A program made the position numbers and the translations under genes. The notes beneath the pieces were generated by a model. The model made no database searches, was not told the origin of the DNA, and saw nothing but the letters and a program-made list of their open reading frames with translations. From JACTOJ01 sp032335695 (GTDB taxonomy: Bacteria > Bacillota > Clostridia > Clostridiales > Clostridiaceae), in contig NZ_JACTOJ010000009.1 of NCBI RefSeq assembly GCF_032335695.1, positions 1 through 64,000 of the forward strand: 64,000 bases of DNA, in the 5' to 3' direction. The first letter of the stretch is position 1; each line of letters begins with the position of its first letter. Below are positions 57,163 to 64,000 of the stretch, in pieces.

Positions 57163-57447
57163 TAGAAAACATATAAGAATAGTTGGAATACTGTGAAGAG
57201 AAGAGTAGATGGAAGTAAGCCTTCAGAGAGAAGCTGCCTTGGGTGTAAGCAGCTTTAGGTGGAAGTTCATTGAATTGCATCTCTGAGTACTGGTTTGAAA
57301 TTTAGTAGATGCCAGCGGGTACGCCTGTTAAAGCGTTGAGGTATGATAGTACCAAAAAATGAGTTTTTGCATATTTTATTTGTGCAATAAACAGAGTGGA
57401 ACCGCGGGATATACAACCTGCCTCTGTAACGGAGGCAGGTTTTTTTG
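57163..57447 (+). promoter_or_regulatory. Cys-specific T-box riboswitch
   Basis: Stem I begins CTGTGAAGAGAAGAGTAG. The specifier is TGC (Cys) at 57276-57278 in GAAT-TGC-A-TCTCTGAG. The T-box is GAGTGGAACCGCGGG at 57394-57408; its TGGA would pair with U73, the discriminator of tRNA-Cys. The terminator AACCTGCCTC/GGAGGCAGGTT plus T-run is at 57416-57447. Uncharged tRNA-Cys should therefore switch on the three genes that follow. Confidence 0.9.
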
Positions 57448-57516
57448 TTTTCAAATTTATATAAATATAAAGCTATTTATTAAAGTAAGCCAAAATAAAA
57501 AATAGAGGTGAGTTAA

Positions 57517-58140
57517 ATGAGTTCAGTAAAATATTTTGATTCCATAGCTCAAAATTGGGATGTAATAAGAAGTGAGTACTTTGAAGAAAAGCTGAAGTAT
57601 GCTGCAATTTCAAAGGTTGATATAGATTCTAAGGTGTGCGCTGATTTAGGCTGCGGAACTGGATTTATATCCTTAGAGCTTGCTAGAAGAGCAAATATAG
57701 TATTTTCTATGGACGTTTCTACAAATATGTTAAAGCAGATATATAATAAGTCAAAAAATGAAAATCAGCATAATATATATCCTATAAAGGCCTCTATGGA
57801 AGATATACCTTTATTTGATAATTCTGTAGATGTTATATTTACGAACATGGCTATGCACCATGTGGAAAATCCAGCAGCAGCTATGAAAGAAATGAATAGA
57901 ATATTAAAACCAGAAGGAAGAGTAGTGATTTCTGATGTTAAAGAGCACAACGGAGAATGGGCCAGAGAAGAAATGTTTGATGTATGGCTTGGTTTTAATA
58001 ATGAGCAAATTGCAACATGGCTTAGAGAAGCTGGATTTAAAAATATAGAGATTGAAAACACAGATTTAAGCTGTATAGGCTATTCAAGCAAGGGTGAAAG
58101 AACTGAAACAGGAATATTTATAGCAACAGCAGTTAAGTAA
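57517..58140 (+). CDS. ubiG: UbiG-like class I SAM methyltransferase
   Basis: 207 residues, a Rossmann-fold methyltransferase. SAM motif I is ADLGCGTGF near residue 46, followed by SMDVS, VIFTNMAMHHVENP and LKPEGRVVISD. It is first in an operon with mccB and mccA. The same gene order is known from Clostridium acetobutylicum, where the methyltransferase is thought to feed S-adenosylhomocysteine toward cysteine via homocysteine. The methyl acceptor is not known. AGAGGTGAG precedes the ATG. Under the Cys T-box. Confidence 0.88.
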   Translation: MSSVKYFDSIAQNWDVIRSEYFEEKLKYAAISKVDIDSKVCADLGCGTGFISLELARRANIVFSMDVSTNMLKQIYNKSKNENQHNIYPIKASMEDIPLFDNSVDVIFTNMAMHHVENPAAAMKEMNRILKPEGRVVISDVKEHNGEWAREEMFDVWLGFNNEQIATWLREAGFKNIEIENTDLSCIGYSSKGERTETGIFIATAVK

Positions 58141-58193
58141 ATAGGCTCTGCTTTAAAGCAGAATCAATAAAATAAAACTTTGGAGGAATAAAC

Positions 58194-59339
58194 ATGAATA
58201 TTGAATCATTGTTAATACATGGGGGAATTGATGGGGATGAACTTACGGGTGCAGTAAACGTGCCTATATATCAGACTTCTACTTACAGACAAACCGCTTT
58301 AGGAGTGCACAAGGGATATGAATACTCAAGGACTGGTAATCCTACTAGAGCTGCATTAGAAAAACTTATTGCAGACTTAGAGAAAGGCTATGCTGGCTTT
58401 GCCTTTGCATCGGGGCTTGCAGCTATATCAGCTGTGCTTACATTATTTAAGAGCGGGGACAAAATCCTAATTTCAGATAATGTTTATGGCGGCACCTATA
58501 GAATAATAGATAAGATTTTTACTCAATTTAATTTAGAATATAAAATAGTGAATACTTCAGATTTGAAAAAGGTTGAAGAAAGCGTTGATGCTAAGACTAA
58601 GGCAATATTTATAGAGACACCTACAAATCCTCTCATGAGCATAACCGATATAACAAAGATATCTTCACTTGCTAAAAGTAAGGGGATACTAACAATAGTA
58701 GATAATACCTTTATGACACCTTATCTTCAACAGCCAATAGAATTAGGAGCAGATATTGTGGTTCACAGCGCTACCAAATATCTTGGAGGTCATAGTGATT
58801 TAATTGCTGGACTTGCTGTAGTGAATAATAAAGAATTAGCTGAAAGGCTTCATTTTATACAAAATGCTACAGGAGGAATTTTGAATCCTTTCGATGCTTG
58901 GCTGCTTATAAGAGGTATAAAAACCTTAGGAGTAAGATTGGATAGACATATTGATAATGCTATTCATGTAGCAAATTATCTTAAAAACCATGCTGCGGTA
59001 GAAAAAGTTTATTTCCCAGGGTTTCAGGATCATGAAGGCTATGAAATTCATAAAGCTCAAAGCAGAGGAGCAGGAGCTATGCTATCCTTTGTATTGAAAA
59101 AAGAATATGACTTGAACAAATTCTTTGAAAGTCTTAAATTGATTACCTTAGCGGAAAGCCTTGGGGGAGTGGAATCCTTAGTGTGCCATCCAGCTTCTAT
59201 GACTCATGCCTCCATACCTTATGAAATAAGACAGGAAATAGGGATAGTTGATAATCTCATAAGAGTATCTGTGGGAATAGAGAACAAAGAAGATATAATT
59301 CAGGATTTGGATAATGCTTTTAATGAAGCGAAATTATAG
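58194..59339 (+). CDS. mccB: Cystathionine gamma-lyase
   Basis: 381 residues, a Cys/Met-metabolism PLP enzyme. The PLP Lys is in VVHSATKYLGGHSD near residue 198. Other family motifs are YEYSRTGNPTR, the glycine-rich FASGLAAISAV, ETPTNPLMS and the C-terminal SLGGVESLVCHPASMTHAS. In the reverse-transsulfuration pathway it cleaves cystathionine to cysteine, 2-oxobutyrate and ammonia. It is followed closely by mccA. TTTGGAGGAAT precedes the ATG. Cystathionine gamma-synthase or homocysteine lyase are alternatives for this family; context favours the lyase. Confidence 0.9.
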   Translation: MNIESLLIHGGIDGDELTGAVNVPIYQTSTYRQTALGVHKGYEYSRTGNPTRAALEKLIADLEKGYAGFAFASGLAAISAVLTLFKSGDKILISDNVYGGTYRIIDKIFTQFNLEYKIVNTSDLKKVEESVDAKTKAIFIETPTNPLMSITDITKISSLAKSKGILTIVDNTFMTPYLQQPIELGADIVVHSATKYLGGHSDLIAGLAVVNNKELAERLHFIQNATGGILNPFDAWLLIRGIKTLGVRLDRHIDNAIHVANYLKNHAAVEKVYFPGFQDHEGYEIHKAQSRGAGAMLSFVLKKEYDLNKFFESLKLITLAESLGGVESLVCHPASMTHASIPYEIRQEIGIVDNLIRVSVGIENKEDIIQDLDNAFNEAKL

Positions 59340-59356
59340 TTTTGGGGATGAATGTT

Positions 59357-60268
59357 ATGAAATATGTTAATGATTTAAGAGAACTTATTGGAAATACACC
59401 TATATTAAAAATAAACAGCTTGGATGTGAAAGAGGGAGTAAATATTTTTGCAAAGCTGGAGCAATTCAACCCAGGAGGAAGCGTTAAGGACAGAATTGGG
59501 GTATTTATGCTGGAGGATGCAGAGAAAAGAGGGGCATTAAAGAAAGGGTATACAATTATTGAAGCCACCGCTGGGAATACAGGGATAGGAGTGGCTTTTG
59601 CGGCTTTAAAAAAGGGATATAATATTATATTCGTGGTTCCAGAGAAATTCTCGGTGGAGAAGCAGCAGCTAATGAAAGCTCTTGGGGCTAAAATCATAAA
59701 TACTCCGAGAGAGTTTGGCATGGAAGGTGCCATAAAAAAGGCTGAAGAACTTCTTAGAACTACAGAAAATTCCATAGCTCTTGGCCAGTTTGAGAACCCT
59801 ATGAACCCATACGCTCACTATAAGACTACAGGACCTGAAATATATGAAGCATTAGAAGGTAATATAGATTATTTTATAGCTGGTGCTGGAAGCGGGGGTA
59901 CTTTTACCGGTATAGCTAAATATTTTAAAGAGAAGAATAAGAATATAAAAAATATAATAGCTGATCCTGAAGGCTCTACTATAGGAGGAGGAGAGGCAAG
60001 CTGTTATCAGATAGAAGGTATAGGAAATGATTTTATACCAGCAACTTTAGATATAAAGCTGGTGGATGATTTTATTAAGATTAATGATGAGGAAGCCTTC
60101 AAAATGGTTAAGGAATTGGCATTAAAGGAAGGGCTTATTGTAGGATCCTCTTCAGGTGCAGCTGTGGCAGCAGCAGTAAAGCTTTCAAAAACTATAGACA
60201 GAGGAAATATAGTTGTGGTGCTTCCAGATAGAGGAGACAGGTATTTCAGCAAGAATATATACGAATAG
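59357..60268 (+). CDS. mccA: Cystathionine beta-synthase/cysteine synthase family enzyme
   Basis: About 303 residues, fold type II PLP enzyme. The PLP Lys is in PGGSVKDRIG near residue 38, the Asn loop is ATAGNTGIG, and the phosphate loop is GAGSGGTFTG; a final SSSGAAVAAA contacts the pyridine. Located after mccB, it probably joins homocysteine and O-acetylserine or serine to form cystathionine. The ATG at 59357 best fits the GGGGA ribosome binding site; other in-frame starts lie 9 and 15 nt upstream. It ends the operon at a clear terminator. Confidence 0.88.
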   Translation: MKYVNDLRELIGNTPILKINSLDVKEGVNIFAKLEQFNPGGSVKDRIGVFMLEDAEKRGALKKGYTIIEATAGNTGIGVAFAALKKGYNIIFVVPEKFSVEKQQLMKALGAKIINTPREFGMEGAIKKAEELLRTTENSIALGQFENPMNPYAHYKTTGPEIYEALEGNIDYFIAGAGSGGTFTGIAKYFKEKNKNIKNIIADPEGSTIGGGEASCYQIEGIGNDFIPATLDIKLVDDFIKINDEEAFKMVKELALKEGLIVGSSSGAAVAAAVKLSKTIDRGNIVVVLPDRGDRYFSKNIYE

Positions 60269-60281
60269 TAAAATATATGGG

Positions 60282-60322
60282 AAAAGGTGAGCTATTTAAG
60301 ATACATTAGCTCACCTTTTGTT
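60282..60322 (+). terminator. Terminator of the ubiG-mccB-mccA operon
   Basis: AAAAGGTGAGCT at 60282-60293 pairs perfectly with AGCTCACCTTTT at 60308-60319, followed by GTT. No S-box-like sequence is visible on the opposite strand here. Confidence 0.85.
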
Positions 60323-60329
60323 AATGAAA

Positions 60330-60359
60330 GCTGCATCAGCATTCTTTTAAAACATAGCC
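60330..60359 (+). repeat. Half copy of interspersed repeat type B
   Basis: GCATCAGCATTCTTTTAAAA then CATAGCC matches the right end of the full type B elements. Its end coincides with the stop codon of the glutaredoxin-like gene (TAG on the minus strand). With the full element at 60653 it forms an inverted pair around that gene. Confidence 0.6.
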
Positions 60360-60619
60360 TATTTTAACGCATTGTCGAAAACTTTCTTGATTTTTTCTTT
60401 TGTAGCTGCACCCTCATGGAGCTTTTCTCCATCTACGTAGAATGTAGGAACATAATAGTAATCATATGAATTTGCTAGATCAGCCTCAATATTTTCATCT
60501 ATTTTAGTAATAGCAATTTCGTTATAAGCAGGATTTTCATCCTTTAATTCCTTTACCCAGGATAATGCTTGCCTGCAGTATGGACAAGTTTCCTGAACAA
60601 ACATAAGTACATCTTTCAT
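60359..60619 (-). CDS. Glutaredoxin/thioredoxin-like protein
   Basis: 86 residues with the thioredoxin fold. The active-site motif is CPYC (VQETCPYCRQALSWVKEL) near residue 12, and the cis-Pro loop is YYVPTFYVDGEKLHEG. It probably reduces disulfides or mixed thiols in the cytoplasm. AAGGAGGAATT precedes the ATG. It is bracketed by repeat sequences: a half type B copy ends at its stop codon and a full type B copy lies 33 bp upstream of its start. Confidence 0.9.
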   Translation of the reverse strand: MKDVLMFVQETCPYCRQALSWVKELKDENPAYNEIAITKIDENIEADLANSYDYYYVPTFYVDGEKLHEGAATKEKIKKVFDNALK

Positions 60620-60652
60620 AAGAATTCCTCCTTCTTAAGTTTAAATATTTTA

Positions 60653-60734
60653 GGTTATGTTTTAAAATGTTGATATTATCGTTTGAGTTCCTTTAAGAAA
60701 AACGCCTTTATCAACATCCTTTTAAAACATAGCC
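60653..60734 (+). repeat. MITE-like repeat type B, short copy (82 bp)
   Basis: Left end GGTTATGTTTTAAAATGTTG and right end CATCCTTTTAAAACATAGCC, the same as in the 110-bp copy at 18538-18647. It differs by lacking about 28 bp in the middle (GAGTTC runs straight on to CTTTAAGAAAAACGCC). It lies upstream of both the glutaredoxin-like gene and the TerC gene. Confidence 0.8.
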
Positions 60735-60755
60735 ATATTTTATTATAAACATTAT

Positions 60756-60770
60756 TGCTAATGATTATCA
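60756..60770. promoter_or_regulatory. Fur box between the glutaredoxin-like and TerC genes
   Basis: TGCTAATGATTATCA matches 13 of 14 fixed positions of the 7-1-7 Fur pattern TGATAATNATTATCA. It could act on either divergent gene, 137 bp from one start codon and 130 bp from the other. The type B element also lies in this gap. Confidence 0.6.
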
Positions 60771-60899
60771 ATGCCAAAATGTAATTTGATAAAAATAATT
60801 ATTATATATCAAAACATGTTGAAAGCTTATAATTAGGCTACATATTAAATAAATATCATTAATACAATAGTTAGTGAAATAAATGTTGGGAGAAATTTC

Positions 60900-61580
60900 A
60901 TGGAAGTTAATTTTATACTTGAGGTACTGGAAATAGCTCTTTTAGATTTAGCTTTGTGTGGTGACAATGTAGGGGTTATAGCTTTAGCCACTAGAAATCT
61001 TCCTAAAAAATATGAAAGACTAGCTAGTCTAATAGGCATAACTGGTGCTATTCTTCTAAGAATATATTTTGCTATATGCGTATCTTTTTTTCTAAAGATA
61101 GACAAAGTACCATTAAAATTATTTGGAGGAATAATTTTAATAAAAGTTACTTGGGATCTTATTGTGCCAGATAAAAAGGAAAAAGAAAAAGAAGTTAAAG
61201 AATCTGAAAAATTTTGGGATGCAGTGCTGGCAGTTATAATAGCTGATATAAGCATGAGCCTAGACAATGTACTTGCCATTGCAGGAGCAGCTAATGGAGA
61301 TATGCTGCTTATAATGGCTGGAATAGCGCTTAATATACCAATAATTTTTTTCGGAAGTCAATTTGTTGTAAATATGATGAGAAAATTTCCTATAGTTATA
61401 TATGCAGGTGCTGCTATACTAGCATATACCTCTATAAATATGATAACCGAAGATACACTTTTTATGAAATATATTAAGCTTCCCTATGCCATAGATATTT
61501 TTATACCCTTCATAGCTGGAGCAATGACTATTTTATATGGACTGTACATGATATATTTTTGCAACAAGATAAACAATTGA
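60900..61580 (+). CDS. TerC-family integral membrane protein (YjbE type)
   Basis: 226 residues with about seven membrane helices. The two acidic repeats of TerC proteins are visible: ALLDLALCGDNVGVIALA near residue 20 and IIADISMSLDNVLAIAGA near residue 118. They supply Asp/Asn residues thought to bind a divalent metal. Homologues are implicated in Mn2+ export or in metal loading of exported proteins. GGGAGAAATTTC precedes the ATG. No yybP-ykoY riboswitch is visible upstream, but a Fur box is. It ends 2 bp before the convergent HelD gene. Confidence 0.88.
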   Translation: MEVNFILEVLEIALLDLALCGDNVGVIALATRNLPKKYERLASLIGITGAILLRIYFAICVSFFLKIDKVPLKLFGGIILIKVTWDLIVPDKKEKEKEVKESEKFWDAVLAVIIADISMSLDNVLAIAGAANGDMLLIMAGIALNIPIIFFGSQFVVNMMRKFPIVIYAGAAILAYTSINMITEDTLFMKYIKLPYAIDIFIPFIAGAMTILYGLYMIYFCNKINN

Positions 61581-61582
61581 GA

Positions 61583-63844
61583 CTATTTTATATCGCTTAG
61601 CAAAGATGATTTTTTCTCTATGGAGTAAATATATAATCTGTGGAGAGCTCTAGTCATGGCTATATACAATAGTTTTGTGTCTAATTCATTGCTTTTGTAC
61701 ATATTATCGGAGGCGTTAGCAATTATAACTACGTCAAACTCTAAACCTTTTACCAGATAGGATGGTATTATGACCATTCCTCCTGAATACTCTTTTTCAT
61801 TTCCAGATATCATTGAGACCTTCTGATTAAGCTTTAAAAGTTCAGCTTTTAAAGCTTTGCTCTCTTTAAGAGTTTTGCATATTATTGCTATGGATTTAAA
61901 ATTTTCTTTTTGACTTGCTTCAATTTTTTCTACTATATCTTCCGCAACAGCTTTTATAGAATCTTTTTGTTCCACAATAACGGGTTCTCCGTGTCTTATT
62001 ACCGGTTTTGCTAGAGGAGCATTTAAGTTATCTATATTTTTTATTACAGTATTTGCAGCATCCATTATTTCCACAGTTGTTCTATAACTTTGCTCCAAAG
62101 TCATAAAATCAGATTCTCCATTGAAAATTACTCTATTTAATTCATTCCAATCTTTAATTCCTCTATAGGAATGAATTCCTTGACAAAGGTCACCTAGTAT
62201 AGTGAAACATTGTATATTGATTATTTTTTTTAATACAAACAATTGAAAAAGACTAAAATCTTGAGCTTCGTCTATTAGTATATGCTTAACAGTAAATTTT
62301 TCATCTAGACCAAGAAGCTCGTATTTTAAATACATTAAGGGAGCTAAATCTTCCAAATCTAAATAATCCTTTTCAAGCACTTTTAGGGTATAGCTTCTCA
62401 ATTCTTTATAATTTGAATACTTTGAGTATATATTTTCTTCGTAAATTAAGTTTTTATAGCATTCTAAAGGAGAAGGAATATTTATTTTCTTTATATAGTC
62501 ATTAACAATGGTTTTTGAAGACTTTTTGATTTCCTCTAATAGCTTATCTCTTTTATCCAGAAGCTTGATGATAGCTTCTCTTCGCTTAGGTGAATCTTCT
62601 AGTTTAGATTTAATTAAATAAAGCTTGTGATCGTAATCGTAATTTATTTCATCTAATATGGAATCTTTTTTTAGTTTGATGCAGTTTATCATATGTTTTT
62701 TTATTTCTGCTATTCGCTTCATAAAGGGAAGATGATTATAATCCCTTAAGAATAATTTGTTTATTTCTTCATAAGACAAAAGACAGAAGGAACCTATTTT
62801 AAAATCGCAGTGAGGAATAAAGGAGGTTTCTATATCTCTTATATATTTTTTTATAATATCAGCGAATTTCAGAGAAGATTTAAAATTTGAAATAGCTTTA
62901 ATTTCTTCATTGATAATTTTTTCTTTTTCAGAGGAGTTTTCAACAAAATTAGCCAGTTTTTCGTGGGAAGGCAGAAGCTTTAGTTTTTTTCCTATAACAT
63001 TTTCTGCTAGATCTTCAAAAGTACTTTGGAGTACATTTTCCACACCTAGGTCAGGCAGTACCTCAGATATATAACTTAAGAAAAACTTATTTGGGGCTAT
63101 TATCATAAAGTTTTTAGGAGATAAACTTTCGTGATTGTATAGGAGGTAAGCTATTCTATGGAGAGCTATAGTAGTTTTTCCTCCTCCAGCAGCTCCCTGC
63201 ACTATAAGGGGCTTCCACATATCTGCACGTATAACTTTGTTTTGTTCAGCTTGTATGGTTGAAACAATATCTTTAAGTCTGCTATCTTTACTGGCACCAA
63301 GGCTTGCCTGAAGAAATTCGTCATTGGTGGTTATATCTATGTCGTATATTTCGGATAAAATTGAATTTTCAATAACATATTGCCTTTTTAAAGCGATATC
63401 TCCTTTTATTTCTCCCTCAGGGCACAGGTAACTTGCTTTTCCTATTCTTCCTTCATAATATAAATTGGCTATTGGAGCTCTCCAATCCGTTATGAGAATT
63501 TCGTTATCTTCATCCTTTAAAAGAGACATTTTGCCTATATAGATGTTATCAATTTTATTAGAAAGCTTTTCCTTAAAATCAACTCTTGCAAAATACGGCT
63601 TTGACAAGCTTTTTTCTACACTTTTTAGTTTATGCTGAAGGCTTTCCTGAAGAGTGGAGTTTATGATAAGTGAATTGAATTGTTCTGCGTTATCTGAATT
63701 GTAGTGTCTTGTACCATAATCTACCTCCTTATCTACTTTTCGCTTTTGAATATCAATTCTTTTATTATATTCTTCTAGATATTCAAGAATAAAATTCAGT
63801 TTCTTAAGTTCTTTAGAATAATGCGGATGATTACATGCGGGCAT
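61583..63844 (-). CDS. helD: HelD-type RNA polymerase recycling ATPase (UvrD-like helicase)
   Basis: About 753 residues. The N-terminal coiled-coil arm (residues 1-60) matches HelD and inserts into the RNA polymerase channel. PYFARVDFKEK and IYIGKMSLL follow. Superfamily 1 motifs: Walker A QGAAGGGKTTIALHRIAYLL, Walker B ILIDEAQDFSLFQ, motif III FTILGDLCQGIH, motif IV LEQSYRTT, and the C-terminal VKGLEFDVVIIANA and LYIAMTRAL. It removes stalled RNA polymerase from DNA. The ATG at 63844 lies 6 nt after GGAGGG; an in-frame ATG 15 nt upstream overlaps the ribosome binding site. The 63845-64000 end shows nothing further. Confidence 0.92.
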   Translation of the reverse strand: MPACNHPHYSKELKKLNFILEYLEEYNKRIDIQKRKVDKEVDYGTRHYNSDNAEQFNSLIINSTLQESLQHKLKSVEKSLSKPYFARVDFKEKLSNKIDNIYIGKMSLLKDEDNEILITDWRAPIANLYYEGRIGKASYLCPEGEIKGDIALKRQYVIENSILSEIYDIDITTNDEFLQASLGASKDSRLKDIVSTIQAEQNKVIRADMWKPLIVQGAAGGGKTTIALHRIAYLLYNHESLSPKNFMIIAPNKFFLSYISEVLPDLGVENVLQSTFEDLAENVIGKKLKLLPSHEKLANFVENSSEKEKIINEEIKAISNFKSSLKFADIIKKYIRDIETSFIPHCDFKIGSFCLLSYEEINKLFLRDYNHLPFMKRIAEIKKHMINCIKLKKDSILDEINYDYDHKLYLIKSKLEDSPKRREAIIKLLDKRDKLLEEIKKSSKTIVNDYIKKINIPSPLECYKNLIYEENIYSKYSNYKELRSYTLKVLEKDYLDLEDLAPLMYLKYELLGLDEKFTVKHILIDEAQDFSLFQLFVLKKIINIQCFTILGDLCQGIHSYRGIKDWNELNRVIFNGESDFMTLEQSYRTTVEIMDAANTVIKNIDNLNAPLAKPVIRHGEPVIVEQKDSIKAVAEDIVEKIEASQKENFKSIAIICKTLKESKALKAELLKLNQKVSMISGNEKEYSGGMVIIPSYLVKGLEFDVVIIANASDNMYKSNELDTKLLYIAMTRALHRLYIYSIEKKSSLLSDIK

Positions 63845-64000
63845 TTTCTTTCCCTCCATTTGAAAAATTTATTGCCGTGAGTAATACATATTTTACAAGA
63901 AATAAAGTGGAAAATAAAACTTATTAAAACCATTAATTTATAATGCTGAAAGTAAGACATACAAACTTATGCCACAAGGTGTTTTTTTCTTACAATTAAT

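Noticed and set aside
60269..60358. Antisense S-box unit after mccA
   Set aside because: The short gap holds only a perfect terminator and a repeat half copy; no SAM-I riboswitch core was seen on either strand.
60735..60899. yybP-ykoY manganese riboswitch before the TerC gene
   Set aside because: The characteristic GGGGAGUA-type and paired segments are absent from this AT-rich gap.

Overview
The window is AT-rich, densely coded DNA from a solvent- or acid-forming, strictly anaerobic Clostridium (Firmicutes). The support is low GC, strong GGAGG-type ribosome binding sites, frequent GTG/TTG starts, an AspRS and a cysteine operon behind T-box leaders, a CooS-type CO dehydrogenase homologue, a glycyl radical enzyme with its activase, and an RRNPP-type peptide quorum-sensing cassette. 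No rRNA, tRNA, CRISPR array, prophage or insertion-sequence transposase was seen. Short non-autonomous MITE-like repeats are scattered through intergenic DNA.

Layout. 0-6.5 kb: PadR regulator with a membrane partner, adenosine deaminase, an intracellular GH113-like glycosidase, a secreted 3D-domain wall protein and a RelA/SpoT-like protein. 6.7-11.1 kb: GH94 disaccharide phosphorylase, then an HTH-TPR regulator followed by an unlisted small gene for a signal-peptide precursor. 11.1-15.6 kb: pirin, a WYL regulator, a four-gene operon (DUF3795, NTF2-like, flavin reductase, unknown) and a nitroreductase. 15.7-18.8 kb: a secreted peptide behind a 36-bp perfect palindrome, a fused MacB-type ABC exporter and a 34-aa hydrophobic peptide. 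18.9-25.4 kb: TldE/TldD protease pair, then class I ribonucleotide reductase nrdAB behind two NrdR boxes. 25.6-31.2 kb: a four-gene ABC efflux system whose last ATPase carries an AbrB-like tail. 31.3-36.7 kb: sucrose operon (LicT-type antiterminator, RAT/terminator, PTS EIIBCA, fructokinase, sucrose-6-phosphate hydrolase). 36.8-39.2 kb: YjjI-type glycyl radical enzyme and activase. 39.4-47.1 kb: MATE pump, dual solute-binding GGDEF protein, patatin, two tiny ORFs, a sensor kinase and a GNAT enzyme. 47.5-50.4 kb: a cysteine-rich peptide and a two-gene ribD/ribBA-like cassette. 50.5-53.5 kb: CooS homologue, Rrf2 regulator and a PilZ protein. 53.7-60.3 kb: archaeal-type AspRS under an Asp T-box, an M20 amidohydrolase, and the ubiG-mccB-mccA reverse-transsulfuration operon under a Cys T-box. 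60.4-63.9 kb: glutaredoxin-like protein, TerC protein and HelD helicase.

Most notable points. (1) In the ribD/ribBA pair the first domain of each protein (pyrimidine deaminase; DHBP synthase) has lost its catalytic residues, while the reductase and GTP cyclohydrolase II domains look intact. The pair would carry out only GTP cyclohydrolysis and ribosyl reduction. (2) The regulator at 9.5-10.8 kb has a small downstream gene for a pheromone-like peptide ending VDVPGVPIG. (3) The CooS homologue keeps all its cluster ligands but has Gln at the catalytic Lys position. (4) The AspRS T-box has one stem I but two T-box/terminator modules, separated by a diverged copy of the interspersed repeat. Family assignments are by eye, without database searches.
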